Source: Ferrovibrio sp.
Lineage (GTDB): Bacteria > Pseudomonadota > Alphaproteobacteria > Ferrovibrionales > Ferrovibrionaceae
NCBI RefSeq assembly: GCF_019636075.1
Contig: NZ_JAHBYG010000009.1
Coordinates: 42,234-106,233 of the forward strand
Reading direction: 5' to 3'
DNA length: 64,000 bases
Shown here: positions 46,051-63,945 of the stretch, piece after piece
Layout of the letters: every line of letters begins with the position of its first letter
Position numbering within the stretch: the stretch's first letter is position 1
Notes under the pieces: generated by a model
Database searches by the model: none
Told to the model about the DNA's origin: nothing
The model's input: only the letters and a program-made list of their open reading frames with translations
Program-made: the position numbers and the translations under genes

Positions 46051-46077
46051 TTTATAACGCGCGCGCGGGGCCGTCAA
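46051..46077 (-). promoter_or_regulatory. Sigma-70-like promoter of the attenuated ThrRS gene
   Basis: On the minus strand TTGACG (46077-46072) and TATAAA (46056-46051) are separated by 15 bp, a short spacer composed almost wholly of GC. It lies immediately after the stop of the upstream secreted-protein gene, so the ThrRS gene has its own promoter. Transcription would begin near 46044, only about five bases before the leader peptide ATG. The short spacer lowers confidence slightly. Confidence 0.55.
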
Positions 46078-46079
46078 GA

Positions 46080-47597
46080 TCAATTTCGTAAGCCGAATTT
46101 CCAAGGCGCCATTTTCAGCAATAGTGCTTCCGCCTCATCGGCTTTACGCATCATGTCTTTCGCCTCGCCGTCAAACAGGCTGCGACCGATATCCCAAGCT
46201 TGCCAACCAGCATAGCTCTGATTCTGATAAAGCAGGAAGTCGCCAATATCCTGGTATAGCCTCGCAATCCACGCATTACCCCGCATGCCGGCGCGGTAGC
46301 CGGCAACGATACGCCCCTCTATATCGCGCACCTGCTCCGGAGTCAGAATATCTGCTGCCAGCAGCAATTCAGATGCGTAATTGGCATGATAAATGTCGAT
46401 GACATGGCCTGCCGACAAGCCATCGCGGGAAATTTGCAGTAGCGTGTTTATCGCCTGATGCGGCTTATTCTGCTTAGCCAACTGACTGGCCTTAGTCAGT
46501 AACTGTACGGCAGGATCATCGGCTGTGCGCTGTACTATAGCGCGGACGTAGCCGCACGCATCATCATTGCCTGGGCAGGGAATTTGCTGCGTAAGCAGCG
46601 CTTCATGCAGCAGCAGTAACGCATCAAATTTTGCATCATGCTGCATGGCCGCATCTATCGTCTTCCGGTATTGCGCAAACCCGCGACGCGACGCCTTATC
46701 TGGAAAAACCAGTGCACCATGCATCAACGGCAGGAATTGCTGCTTGAAGTAATCTGGTGCCGCCATATCCTGCCCAGCCAGCCAGCCAGCAGGCAATGGA
46801 TAATCGGCTTGCAGAATTTCTGCGCTTTGCAGCGAAAACTCGCCCGTCATAAAACGCTTGGCTTCAATATCCCAATATTTCGATTGCAGTTTTTGCGGTA
46901 ACCGGCCGGTTTCAATCATCGCTAATACTGCGGCCGGCGGCAGCGCTATGCCGCGTTCGATGGTACGATAAAAAGCTTCAATCAATGGGGCCGGGAACGG
47001 CTGCGATGAAGGTTCAAAACGCAAAACGATTTCACCCTTATAAGTTAAAGTGAAACCGCCCTCAGTCAAATCCTCGCGCTGGGCTCCTCCATATTCACTA
47101 CGGCCATATGGAATGCCGGTGGTGGTTGCCATCCAGAATGGGTCGAAACGATCTGGCGATAAAATTTCCGCAGGGTCTTTGCCTTTCTGCTGCAAACTCT
47201 TCAGGGTCAGCACACGTTCTCGCATTCCGGTCAGCGCGAAATGTACCTCGGCATACATGGAGCGATTAAAAAAACGCTGTTGTCGTGAATCCAATACGAA
47301 AATGCGACGCAGACGATAATCGAAAATATTGAAACCTTCCGCCTCTTCCCAGGCGCCGTAATCGCCCGCGGCCAGAACACGCAGTTTTCCACCATTGCCA
47401 CCGCGATATATCGCTTGCAGTACTGGCTCAGTGCCAGTTTGTTGCGAGCCATCCAGCCGCAAAGCACGGATTTGATCCGACGACAACATCGGATTGCGCA
47501 CCATCTCACTTGCCGCACGGTCGCGGGCCGCCGCAGGCAAAGTCTGAACGACCAGAAAAACCAACAGCAATAGAACAAAATAAAAGGCGCGGCTCAT
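46080..47597 (-). CDS. Secreted protein of unknown function, lower GC than neighbours
   Basis: The 505-residue product begins with a signal peptide (SRAFYFVLLLLVFLVVQTLP, then AAA cleavage region) and is probably periplasmic. The mature protein is mixed alpha/beta, with a region rich in hydrophobic helical repeats near the end (LLTKASQLAKQNKPHQAIN, reminiscent of TPR-like helices). It has only two mature cysteines (PCPGNDDACGY). I recognise no domain. Its DNA is visibly more AT-rich and uses more A/T-ending codons than the parC and thrS genes beside it, which suggests relaxed selection or acquisition. It lies 85 bp downstream of parC on the same strand. Confidence 0.75.
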   Translation of the reverse strand: MSRAFYFVLLLLVFLVVQTLPAAARDRAASEMVRNPMLSSDQIRALRLDGSQQTGTEPVLQAIYRGGNGGKLRVLAAGDYGAWEEAEGFNIFDYRLRRIFVLDSRQQRFFNRSMYAEVHFALTGMRERVLTLKSLQQKGKDPAEILSPDRFDPFWMATTTGIPYGRSEYGGAQREDLTEGGFTLTYKGEIVLRFEPSSQPFPAPLIEAFYRTIERGIALPPAAVLAMIETGRLPQKLQSKYWDIEAKRFMTGEFSLQSAEILQADYPLPAGWLAGQDMAAPDYFKQQFLPLMHGALVFPDKASRRGFAQYRKTIDAAMQHDAKFDALLLLHEALLTQQIPCPGNDDACGYVRAIVQRTADDPAVQLLTKASQLAKQNKPHQAINTLLQISRDGLSAGHVIDIYHANYASELLLAADILTPEQVRDIEGRIVAGYRAGMRGNAWIARLYQDIGDFLLYQNQSYAGWQAWDIGRSLFDGEAKDMMRKADEAEALLLKMAPWKFGLRN

Positions 47598-47682
47598 ACC
47601 ATCCTCGAAATTGCATAAAGATAAGCAATTTCAATTATGGGTGACGACCGCGCCCGATTGCAACTGTTTTTACGAAATTAGA

Positions 47683-49920
47683 TCAAGAGAACTTGTTATT
47701 GGTGTTGAAGCCGCGCGGTACGATGCGGCCGGCCTGGGCGCGCTCGCCGAGATATTCCTTGAGCGCGGTTTCGGTCTTGGTGCGGCCGGCCTTGTCGGTC
47801 CAGGTCAGGCCCTGCTTCAGCACCAGCCCCTTGGCATCCGAGAGCGTGGCATCCTTGTATTTCTGCAAGGTAACGCCACGGCCCTTGGTCATCTCGGGTA
47901 CTTCGCTGAGCGGGAAGATCAGCAGCTTGCGATTAGTGCCAACCACCGCCAGGTGATCGCCCTCGACGGGATTGCACACCGTGGCTTCGGCTGGCGCGGA
48001 GACATTGAGTATCTGCTTGCCGGTGCGGGTCTGCGCCAGCATCTCCGCTTCGGGGCAGACAAAGCCGCGTCCGTCGCTGGCCGCCAGGATGAACTTGCGT
48101 TCGCCGCGATAGACGAACAGATCGACGATATCCTGGTCGTTGCCCAGATCCACCATCAGGCGCACCGGCTCGCCATGGCCACGGCCGCGCGGCAGCTTGT
48201 CGCACGGAATCGTATAGGCGCGGCCATTGGTACCGAACAGGATCAGCTTGTCGGTGCTTTCGGCATGCAGCCAATAGCGCCCCTTATCGCCTTCCTTGAA
48301 GGCGGCCGAACCGTCATCCTGCTGATGGCCCTTGATAGCGCGTATCCAGCCCTTCTCCGAGCAGATCACCGTGATCTGTTCGCGCTCCACCAACGCTTCG
48401 AAAGCTTCTTCGGTGATGACCGGCGCTTCCGCCACGCTAGTGCGGCGGCGGCCCAAAGCCGATTTCGGGCCGAACTGCTTTTTCAATTCCGCGATCTCGC
48501 TGCCGATGGTCTGCCAGCGCAGATCGGTATCACCCAGCAGCTTCTTCAGGGTCTTGCGCTCTTCGCTGAGATCCTTGTGCTCGCGCTTGATCTCCATCTC
48601 TTCCAGGCGGCGCAGGCTGCGCAGGCGCATGTTGAGAATGGCCTCGGCCTGATTGTCGGTGAGGCTGAAGCGCTTCATCATCACCGGCTTTGGCTCGTCC
48701 TCGTGCCGGATGATCTCGATCAACTCGTCGAGATTGAGATAGGCGATCAGGAAGCCTTCCAGCAATTCCAGCCGGCGCTCGATCTGGCCCAGGCGATACT
48801 GGCTGCGGCGTTCCAGCACTTCCAGGCGATGATTGAGATAAGCCTGCAAGGCCTCGCGCAGATTCATCACGCGCGGCAGCTTGCCGCCATCCAGCACATT
48901 GAGATTCAGCGGGAAGCGGATTTCCAGATCGGTGGCGCGGAACAGGCTTTCCATCAGCACAGCCGGATCCACATTGCGGCTTTTCGGCTCCAGCACCAGG
49001 CGCACATCCTCGGCGGATTCATCGCGCACATCGCCCAGCAGCGGCAACTTCTTCTCGTTGATCAGGTCGGCGATCTTTTCGATCAGCTTGGATTTCTGAA
49101 CCTGATACGGAATCTCGGTGACGATGATCTGCCAGGCGCCGCGCGCCAGTTCCTCGCTCTGCCAGCGGGCGCGCAGGCGGAAGCTGCCGCGTCCGGTGCG
49201 GTAGGCTTCGAGCCGGCCTTCCGGCGGCTCCACCAGAATGCCGCCGGTGGGAAAATCCGGACCGGGCACCAGTTCCACCAGCTTTTCGATACCGGCATTG
49301 GGATGCTTGATCAGATGCTGCAAGGCATCGCACAGCTCGGGCAGGTTATGCGGCGGGATCGAGGTGGCCATGCCCACGGCAATGCCGCTGGCGCCATTGG
49401 CCAGCAGATTGGGCAGACCGGCCGGCAGCACGATGGGCTCTTCCTCGGTGCCGTCGTAGGTGGCGCGGAAATCCACCGTCTCCTGGTCCAGGCCTGCCAG
49501 CAGCAGATCGGCAATCTGGGTGAGCCGCGCTTCGGTGTATCGCATGGCGGCGGCGTTATCGCCGTCGATATTGCCGAAATTGCCCTGGCCATCCACCAGC
49601 GGATACCGCTGGGCAAATTCCTGCGCCAGACGCACCAGAGCGTCATACACCGACTGGTCGCCATGGGGATGGTATTTACCGATCACGTCGCCCACCACGC
49701 GGGCGCATTTCTTGTAGCCGGAGGCCGGGTCCAGCTTGAGCATCCGCATGGCGTAAAGCAGCCGGCGCTGCACCGGCTTGAGGCCATCGCGGGCATCGGG
49801 CAACGAACGCGAGGTTATGGTGCTCAGCGCATAGGCCAGATAGCGCTCGGACAAGGCCGAGGGCAGCGGCACATCGCGAATCGATTCAGGGATATCTTTA
49901 GGGGGTACGTGCTTGCTCAT
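47683..49920 (-). CDS. parC: DNA topoisomerase IV subunit A
   Basis: ParC is the cleaving subunit of the decatenating topoisomerase IV. The 745-residue protein opens [20 protein letters not shown] and has [15 protein letters not shown], the [22 protein letters not shown]-gate segment with Gln89 at the Ser80 position of E. coli, and the catalytic tyrosine in [13 protein letters not shown] shortened beta-pinwheel C-terminus without a full GyrA box (cf. [11 protein letters not shown] and [12 protein letters not shown]) separates it from GyrA. parE is not in the window. The start lies 9 bp after the recO stop. Confidence 0.97.
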   Translation of the reverse strand: MSKHVPPKDIPESIRDVPLPSALSERYLAYALSTITSRSLPDARDGLKPVQRRLLYAMRMLKLDPASGYKKCARVVGDVIGKYHPHGDQSVYDALVRLAQEFAQRYPLVDGQGNFGNIDGDNAAAMRYTEARLTQIADLLLAGLDQETVDFRATYDGTEEEPIVLPAGLPNLLANGASGIAVGMATSIPPHNLPELCDALQHLIKHPNAGIEKLVELVPGPDFPTGGILVEPPEGRLEAYRTGRGSFRLRARWQSEELARGAWQIIVTEIPYQVQKSKLIEKIADLINEKKLPLLGDVRDESAEDVRLVLEPKSRNVDPAVLMESLFRATDLEIRFPLNLNVLDGGKLPRVMNLREALQAYLNHRLEVLERRSQYRLGQIERRLELLEGFLIAYLNLDELIEIIRHEDEPKPVMMKRFSLTDNQAEAILNMRLRSLRRLEEMEIKREHKDLSEERKTLKKLLGDTDLRWQTIGSEIAELKKQFGPKSALGRRRTSVAEAPVITEEAFEALVEREQITVICSEKGWIRAIKGHQQDDGSAAFKEGDKGRYWLHAESTDKLILFGTNGRAYTIPCDKLPRGRGHGEPVRLMVDLGNDQDIVDLFVYRGERKFILAASDGRGFVCPEAEMLAQTRTGKQILNVSAPAEATVCNPVEGDHLAVVGTNRKLLIFPLSEVPEMTKGRGVTLQKYKDATLSDAKGLVLKQGLTWTDKAGRTKTETALKEYLGERAQAGRIVPRGFNTNNKFS

Positions 49921-49929
49921 GGGCCGGCT

Positions 49930-50745
49930 TTATAAGGCCGGAGCCCCCAAAATGCCAGAAGCAGCATCCCCCGCAATGTCTGGGGCACCACCAGATATGG
50001 CAGCATGGCGGTGCAGTATCTCAAGGGCTCGTAGGCGGGCATGGGGCACCGGGGCATGCAGGCTGGCAAACAGCCGATGTTCCAGAAAATGGCCGGTCAG
50101 CGCCATTCCTGCCATCACATCGGCCATCGGGTGGTTGGCCGCCACCCCGCCCCGACCAGGCACTAGGAAGGCCGGCAGGGCCAGCAGACGGTCGGCATAG
50201 GGCGCGGCAGCCTCGGCCCCCACTGCCCGGCCGCTTTTGGGCGAAACATGGGTCAGCCCACGCTCCGCCCCGCTGGCTGCGCAGCAGGACAGGTCGAGGC
50301 CATAGCCCATCTCGGCCAGCAGGCCCAATTCCCAGCGCACCAGCAGCGCGCCCCAATCGGCCGGATCGTCCATAGCGGCCAGGGCATCGAACAATATGCC
50401 GGTGGCTTCGAACAAAGCCGGATGCGGCTCGCGCTCGGGCAAGGCGGCATCCACCAGCGTACAGGCCGAAACCAACGCCGCCAGCCGGCCCGGATCGTCC
50501 AGCACCAGGGCCGCACTATCGCGGATCGGTTCAAGGGTAAAATTGCCCAGATGCTCGCTTAGGCGCGCCCGCCAGGTGACGCGCACCCGCTGGCCCGGCT
50601 GTACCGCCCCGGCCTTCGAACCCTGGCCGGACCCGCGCAACAGCCCGGCATGGCGCCCACGCTCGGCGCAGAGCAATGAGGCAATGCGTGCATTCTCGCC
50701 ATAATGGCGAATGCTCAGCACCAAGCCCTCGTCGCTCCATTCCAT
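49930..50745 (-). CDS. recO: DNA repair protein RecO
   Basis: RecO loads RecA in the RecFOR gap-repair pathway by displacing SSB. The 271-residue protein shows the N-terminal OB-fold sequence MEWSDEGLVLSIRHYGENAR and the typical GLLRGSGQGSKAG basic segment, followed by the helical domain (WELGLLAEMGYGLDLSCCAA) with the Cys residues often seen in RecO zinc sites. It is 9 bp upstream of parC on the same strand. Its usual alphaproteobacterial partner era/rnc is not adjacent. Confidence 0.93.
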   Translation of the reverse strand: MEWSDEGLVLSIRHYGENARIASLLCAERGRHAGLLRGSGQGSKAGAVQPGQRVRVTWRARLSEHLGNFTLEPIRDSAALVLDDPGRLAALVSACTLVDAALPEREPHPALFEATGILFDALAAMDDPADWGALLVRWELGLLAEMGYGLDLSCCAASGAERGLTHVSPKSGRAVGAEAAAPYADRLLALPAFLVPGRGGVAANHPMADVMAGMALTGHFLEHRLFASLHAPVPHARLRALEILHRHAAISGGAPDIAGDAASGILGAPAL

Positions 50746-50805
50746 GGCGACAGAGTAGCATGAATACCGCTGCTTGAGAATGTGAGCCTGGAGAATGCCG
50801 ACCGC

Positions 50806-51507
50806 TTACTCTTGCGCCAAATCCTTGGTCACAGGAAACGTTAGGCTCTCTCCATTGCGCTCGATACGGAAATCGATGCTCTCGGCGCGCACCTGTTCAT
50901 ATGAGCGAAACATGTCAATAACGCTAACGATATCCCGCCCGCCAACGCCGGAAATGATATCGCCCTCCTTTATGCCGGCCCGCTCAGCTGCACCACCCCG
51001 TATTAACAGCTGAACATAAGCCCCATTGGCGTTGCTGCGTTTGATAGCCTCTTCCTCGGTAAGATTACGACCATATATGCCGAGGCTGATGCGTTTGAAA
51101 CGCGCCCATAGCATGGCGCCGTAGCTGGTGGTGGATGAGTAACTCGGCATATACATCATGCCGGTACCTGTGGAGATCGGCATCACCGTGCTGCTGCTAC
51201 GCGTACCCAGATGAAAGCGGGTGACCAGCTCGGCCTGGTATTCCCTTGCCAAATTGCGCAATTGCTGGTCCGCCGTCATGTCATCCACATAAGCAGTCCA
51301 ACCCAAGGCTAACCAGCCGGCCCGCCGCAAAGCTGCGAATTCATTTTCCGGATCCGCGGAATCCCGGATCGTCGGCTCGCCATCGAAGCGCTCCACATTG
51401 GGTGAAGTCTTCAAGTTTTCCGCAGTGGTGAGGGGGCGAAATCCAGCCTTGACCTGATTGCAGCCGGCCAGCACCACCAGAAACATAACCGCAAGAAATG
51501 CCCGCAT
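50806..51507 (-). CDS. PDZ-domain lipoprotein of unknown function
   Basis: The 233-residue product has a lipoprotein signal (MRAFLAVMFLVVLAGCNQ) with lipobox Leu-Ala-Gly-Cys at residues 13-16, so it is predicted to be lipid-anchored. The C-terminal third is a PDZ domain: YVQLLIRGGAAERAGIKEGD, then ISGVGGRDI and FRIERNGESLTFPV. No protease triad is present, so it is likely a binding or scaffold module. The ATG at 51507 is chosen because it makes a regular lipobox; the frame opens 13 codons earlier. Its DNA is more AT-rich than the surrounding rpoC and recO, as for the secreted gene at 46080. Confidence 0.8.
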   Translation of the reverse strand: MRAFLAVMFLVVLAGCNQVKAGFRPLTTAENLKTSPNVERFDGEPTIRDSADPENEFAALRRAGWLALGWTAYVDDMTADQQLRNLAREYQAELVTRFHLGTRSSSTVMPISTGTGMMYMPSYSSTTSYGAMLWARFKRISLGIYGRNLTEEEAIKRSNANGAYVQLLIRGGAAERAGIKEGDIISGVGGRDIVSVIDMFRSYEQVRAESIDFRIERNGESLTFPVTKDLAQE

Positions 51508-51596
51508 ATTTACACCAATGAAAAATTTAATAATCAACAAATACAATTTTAAATAAATACTTTCAATAAATATCGGCTAAAACTGTTGCCACCACG

Positions 51597-51629
51597 AAAA
51601 AGGGCGGACCTTTCGGGCCCGCCCTTTTT
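51597..51629. terminator. Strong bidirectional terminator after rpoC
   Basis: Arms AAAAAGGGCGG (51597-51607) and CCGCCCTTTTT (51619-51629) form an 11-bp stem with T-runs on both sides. It starts 22 bp after the rpoC stop and ends the secE-rpoC region on the minus strand; the A/T tracts make it usable in both directions. The next minus-strand gene, the PDZ lipoprotein, begins 90 bp further on. Confidence 0.92.
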
Positions 51630-51650
51630 GTAACGCTCTTGCCTTGCAGC

Positions 51651-55985
<4,335 letters not shown>

Positions 55986-55997
55986 CTATGCGCGGGA

Positions 55998-60110
<4,113 letters not shown>

Positions 60111-60301
60111 GTCTGTTCCAGATCCAAAGAGGCAGCAACGCGAAATATTCGCGCGCCGCGCGGCAAACCGGACAAGCGATGAATTTCGCGGGCCCATGAT
60201 CCCGCCGGGCGATCGCCGCGCCCAGTGTCCGGTTACCGAAAAGCTGTCCGTCGAACTACCGCGACGGGCGGGGCATGTAAGATATGGCAGTCAGTGGTTT
60301 T

Positions 60302-60328
60302 GGGAAGGCGCCATGCCGACGCCTTCCC
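60302..60328 (-). promoter_or_regulatory. Hairpin in the rplL-rpoB intergenic region
   Basis: Arms GGGAAGGCG (60302-60310) and CGCCTTCCC (60320-60328) form a perfect 9-bp stem around a 9-nt loop, 19 bp after the rplL stop. No T-run follows on the minus strand (it reads AAAACCAC), so it is not a normal rho-independent terminator. Partial termination or RNase III processing between rplL and rpoB is known in E. coli and could be the role here; that is inference. The rest of the 236-bp gap (60111-60346) shows nothing else recognisable. Confidence 0.5.
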
Positions 60329-60346
60329 GCCACCTTACGCGGTGTA

Positions 60347-60721
<375 letters not shown>

Positions 60722-60780
60722 GTTAGTCTCCTAATAGGTTCGATACCTGGTTACTGGTTCACGTCGTGGCTCGCGCCACC

Positions 60781-61290
60781 TCACTCCTTCGAGGCGAAAG
60801 CCTGCAACACACGTGCAAGCTGGCTGGCCGGAGCCTGCACCACACCCGCCACCTTGGTGGCCGGTGCCTGGAGCAGACCGATCAGCTTGCCGCGCAGCTC
60901 ATCGAGCGACGGCAGGCTGGCCAGGGTCTTCACGCCTTCGGCATCCAGAACGGTTTCGCCCATGGCGCCGCCAACGATAACGAGCTTGTCGTTCTTCTTG
61001 GCGAATTCCACGGCGACCTTGGCGGCCGCGACCGGATCATTTGCGTAAGCGATGCCGGTCGGCCCCTTGAAATACTTGGCAAGGGGTTTGTAGGGCGTGC
61101 CCTCGAGGGCAAGGCAGACAAGCCGGTTCTTAGCGACTTTGAAGCTGGCCCCAGCGGCCCGCATCTGACGGCGCAGATCAGTTACCTGAGCCACGGTCAA
61201 ACCGGTATTCTGGGTAACGACGACAACCTGGGTGTTCGCGAACACCTGGTTGAGCACGCCGACCAGTTCCTGTTTCTGAGAACGATCCAC
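60781..61290 (-). CDS. rplJ: Ribosomal protein L10
   Basis: L10 anchors L7/L12 dimers to the large subunit and represses its own mRNA. The 169-residue protein starts [20 protein letters not shown] and shows [20 protein letters not shown] and [20 protein letters not shown], with a C-terminal helix for L12 binding. Its 305-bp leader contains the alpha-type L10 regulatory RNA. GGGAGACGAGC lies before the ATG. Confidence 0.98.
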   Translation of the reverse strand: MDRSQKQELVGVLNQVFANTQVVVVTQNTGLTVAQVTDLRRQMRAAGASFKVAKNRLVCLALEGTPYKPLAKYFKGPTGIAYANDPVAAAKVAVEFAKKNDKLVIVGGAMGETVLDAEGVKTLASLPSLDELRGKLIGLLQAPATKVAGVVQAPASQLARVLQAFASKE

Positions 61291-61299
61291 TGCTCGTCT

Positions 61300-61560
61300 C
61301 CCTCAACGGATCGGGACCATCCCGACCCGGTTGCGTTTGGACGCACGTTTCGACGCTCGACTTCACGTCTCACGGCGAACCGATACGTCCGGTTCGCCTG
61401 TCCCAGGGCTCGAACCTTCTTTTGGAACCAGGCCGGTTCCTCGGAAGTCTCTGTTCCCCGTCTATGCAGGCGGAAATCCATTACATCCGCGGCACCGAAA
61501 TGCCTTAGATACCCGCAGTCTCGGACAGGATGGCCCTCCTTGCGGAGAACCGCCGGGATC
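61300..61560 (-). ncRNA. Ribosomal L10 leader (autoregulatory RNA)
   Basis: The 305-bp region between rplA and rplJ (61291-61595) has no gene but several hairpins. It carries CTGTCCGAGACTGCGGGT (minus strand), the conserved sequence seen in alphaproteobacterial L10 leaders, and GGCGAACCG/CGGTTCGCC, a stem of nine pairs. The L10-L12 complex is known to bind such leaders and repress rplJL translation. A very stable CCGGGATTGC-UUCG-type hairpin (61553-61576) sits at the rplA-proximal end and may partially terminate or separate the two gene pairs. Exact boundaries are approximate. Confidence 0.8.
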
Positions 61561-61595
61561 GCCGAAGCAATCCCGGTTACTCGCAGTCGAACAAC

Positions 61596-62315
61596 TTAGG
61601 CAGCCGCCTTATCGGCACCGCCGCCGAGCACGCTCGACAATTCCACGCGCACGCCCGGCCCCATGGTGGAGCTGAGCGCGATCTTCTTCACGTAATGACC
61701 CTTCACGCCGGTCGGCTTGGCCTTCAGCACGGCATCGATGAAGGCCTTCACGTTGACCAGGATCTGGTCTTCGGTGAACGACGCCTTGGCGATGCCGGCA
61801 TGCAGCAGGCCGGCCTTCTCGACGCGGAATTCCACCTGGCCGCCCTTGGCCGCCTTCACGGCGCCGGCAACGTCCATGGTCACGGAACCCAGCTTCGGGT
61901 TCGGCATCAGGCCGCGCGGGCCCAGCACCTTACCAAGCTTGCCCACCACGGCCATCATGTCCGGGGTGGCGATGCAGCGATCGAATTCGATCTTGCCGCC
62001 ATTGATGATTTCGGCCAGGTCGTCGGCGCCCACCAGATCGGCACCGGCCTTCTTGGCTTCCTCAGCCTTCGGGCCCTTGGCGAACACCGCCACGCGCACG
62101 GTCTTGCCGGTGCCAGACGGCATGGTCACCACGCCACGCACCATCTGATCGGCATGACGCGGATCAACGCCGAGGTTCATCGCGATTTCGATGGTCTCAT
62201 CGAACTTCGCCTTGGCCGCAGCCTTCACCAGCTTCACCGCGGCATCCACGTCGTAACGGGCTTCCGGGTTCACGGTCTTGGAAACGGCGGCGTAACGCTT
62301 GCCTTGCTTTGCCAT
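61596..62315 (-). CDS. rplA: Ribosomal protein L1
   Basis: The 239-residue L1 protein binds 23S rRNA at the E-site stalk and can repress the rplKA mRNA. Family segments include [36 protein letters not shown] sequence ([20 protein letters not shown]), [14 protein letters not shown] (here [18 protein letters not shown]) and [13 protein letters not shown]. It starts 14 bp after rplK. Confidence 0.98.
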   Translation of the reverse strand: MAKQGKRYAAVSKTVNPEARYDVDAAVKLVKAAAKAKFDETIEIAMNLGVDPRHADQMVRGVVTMPSGTGKTVRVAVFAKGPKAEEAKKAGADLVGADDLAEIINGGKIEFDRCIATPDMMAVVGKLGKVLGPRGLMPNPKLGSVTMDVAGAVKAAKGGQVEFRVEKAGLLHAGIAKASFTEDQILVNVKAFIDAVLKAKPTGVKGHYVKKIALSSTMGPGVRVELSSVLGGGADKAAA

Positions 62316-62329
62316 GATCGTATCTCCCC

Positions 62330-62761
62330 TTACTGACCGGTGACTTCGAGGCCCATCGAACGGGCCGAGCCGACGATCATGCGCGAGGCAGCCTCGATAT
62401 CATGAGCGTTCAGGTCCTTCATCTTCGCCTTGGCGATCTCGCGCACCTGATCCATGGTCACCGAACCGGACTTCTCGCGGCCGGTCAGCTTGGCGCCGGA
62501 CTTGATCTTGGCGGCCTTCTTCAGGAAGTAGGTCACCGGCGGGGTCTTGGTGATGAAGGTAAACGAGCGGTCCGAATACACGGTGATAACCACCGGGATC
62601 GGCATCTCGGGCTCGAGATCCTTGGTCAGGGCGTTGAACGCCTTGCAGAATTCCATGATGTTCACGCCACGCTGGCCCAGCGCGGGGCCAATCGGCGGCG
62701 ACGGGTTGGCCTTGCCGGCCGGCACCTGCAGCTTGATATAGCCGTCAATCTTCTTCGCCAT
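62330..62761 (-). CDS. rplK: Ribosomal protein L11
   Basis: L11 forms the GTPase-associated centre with 23S rRNA. The 143-residue protein starts [20 protein letters not shown], with the thiostrepton-proximal [20 protein letters not shown] and the C-terminal RNA-binding GTARSMG-like region ([13 protein letters not shown]). The ATG at 62761 is chosen; the frame remains open upstream through the nusG-rplK gap without L11 similarity. Between nusG and rplK, 62762-62966 (205 bp) contains no recognisable gene and could hold a promoter. Confidence 0.98.
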   Translation of the reverse strand: MAKKIDGYIKLQVPAGKANPSPPIGPALGQRGVNIMEFCKAFNALTKDLEPEMPIPVVITVYSDRSFTFITKTPPVTYFLKKAAKIKSGAKLTGREKSGSVTMDQVREIAKAKMKDLNAHDIEAASRMIVGSARSMGLEVTGQ

Positions 62762-62966
62762 CCTGTAACTCCTTATACTGTTGGGAGAATTTCTCTCCCG
62801 TTGGAGTTTGCGTGGTGCGACGACCCTGGGCCTGGCGAAACTGGCCCCATCCATCTCCCACACAGTGTACCGGCGGCCCTCAAGGCCCCCGGAAGCCGGC
62901 GCTTATAAGCCCCAGCGGTCTGCTGGTCAAATGCTTTCTCAAGCAGCGACCGGAATTTCACAAAAC

Positions 62967-63500
62967 TTAGCTGGCCTTTTCGACCTGGCTGTATTCCAAC
63001 TCCACCGGGGTGGCGCGACCGAAGATCGACACAGCCACCTTGAGGCGGGCACGCTCTTCGTCCACTTCCTCCACCACGCCGGAGAAGGAGGTGAAGGGGC
63101 CATCCGCCACGCGGACCTGCTCGCCCACCTCGAAAACCACGCTCGGCTTGGGATGCTCGACGCCTTCCTTGACCTGGTTGGCCACCCGCTGCGCCTCGGC
63201 TTCCGTGATCGGCGACGGCTTGCCGCCCGACGACAGGAAACCAGTCACCTTCGGGGTGTTCTTCACCAGATGGTAGGTTTCGTCGGTGAGATCCATCTTC
63301 ACCAGCACATAGCCGGGAAAGAACTTGCGCTCGGCATTCACCTTCTGGCCGCGGCGCACTTCAACCACTTCCTCGGTGGGCACCAGCACTTCGTCGATCA
63401 GGTCGGACATGCCCTTTTGCGCAGCGCTGTCGCGCAAGGCCTGAGCGACCTTCTTCTCGAAGTTCGAGTAGACGTGAACGATGTACCAACGCTTAGCCAT
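62967..63500 (-). CDS. nusG: Transcription termination/antitermination protein NusG
   Basis: NusG couples RNA polymerase to ribosomes or Rho. The 177-residue protein has the N-terminal NGN domain (KRWYIVHVYSNFEKKVAQAL, FFPGYVLVKMDLTDETYHLV) and the C-terminal KOW domain (VRVADGPFTSFSGVVEEVDE, ARLKVAVSIFGRATPVELEY). The ATG at 63500 is 4 bp after the secE stop; the upstream open frame is unrelated. Confidence 0.98.
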   Translation of the reverse strand: MAKRWYIVHVYSNFEKKVAQALRDSAAQKGMSDLIDEVLVPTEEVVEVRRGQKVNAERKFFPGYVLVKMDLTDETYHLVKNTPKVTGFLSSGGKPSPITEAEAQRVANQVKEGVEHPKPSVVFEVGEQVRVADGPFTSFSGVVEEVDEERARLKVAVSIFGRATPVELEYSQVEKAS

Positions 63501-63504
63501 CGGC

Positions 63505-63702
63505 TCAGCTCCCCAAACCCAGAACGAACTGCACCCCGAAGCGGAGCACAGAGTCCACCAGGAAGAAAAACAACGCGGCAACCAGGCCCATCACAAACAC
63601 CATGCCGGTGGTGATGAGGGTTTCCTTGCGGGTGGGCCAGGTGACCTTGGAGGTCTCCTGACGCACCTGGCGGAGAAACTCGATGGGATTGGTCTTCGCC
63701 AT
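63505..63702 (-). CDS. secE: Preprotein translocase subunit SecE
   Basis: The 65-residue SecE is the short bacterial form with a cytoplasmic amphipathic helix (NPIEFLRQVRQETSKVTWPT) and one transmembrane helix (MVFVMGLVAALFFFLVDSVL). It stabilises SecY in the translocase. It directly precedes nusG, the standard secE-nusG arrangement, and follows the tRNA-Trp gene by about 140 bp. Confidence 0.97.
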   Translation of the reverse strand: MAKTNPIEFLRQVRQETSKVTWPTRKETLITTGMVFVMGLVAALFFFLVDSVLRFGVQFVLGLGS

Positions 63703-63842
63703 AATTCTAACCGTTCAACCTTTCATGCCGTTTCCGGCTGCAGGCTTTCACGCCATTTCCGGCGGTAGTGCCTTAGGTAGTGCCTTATCATGCCATTCCC
63801 GGCCGCAGGGTTTTCACCCTGGCCGGGAGGCTGGTACCGCGC

Positions 63843-63919
63843 TGGCAGGGGCGGAGGGAGTCGAACCCCCAACCCCCGGTTTTGGAGACCGGTGCTCTAG
63901 CCAGTTGAGCTACGCCCCT
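63843..63919 (-). tRNA. tRNA-Trp (CCA anticodon)
   Basis: A 77-nt tRNA including an encoded 3' CCA reads on the minus strand from 63919. The acceptor stem AGGGGCG pairs with CGCCCCT, the D-arm carries AGCTCAACTGGCTAGAGC, the anticodon loop is CTCCAAA with anticodon CCA (Trp), and the T-arm has GGTTCGACTCC. It lies between tuf and secE, a conserved position in many proteobacteria. Confidence 0.97.
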
Positions 63920-63945
63920 GCACTCGCGGGTAACTTGGATACCCC

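Noticed and set aside
45851..46079. A T-box riboswitch controlling the ThrRS gene
   Set aside because: No T-box consensus or specifier stem was seen, such elements are essentially absent from alphaproteobacteria, and the Thr-rich leader peptide plus attenuator explains the region better.
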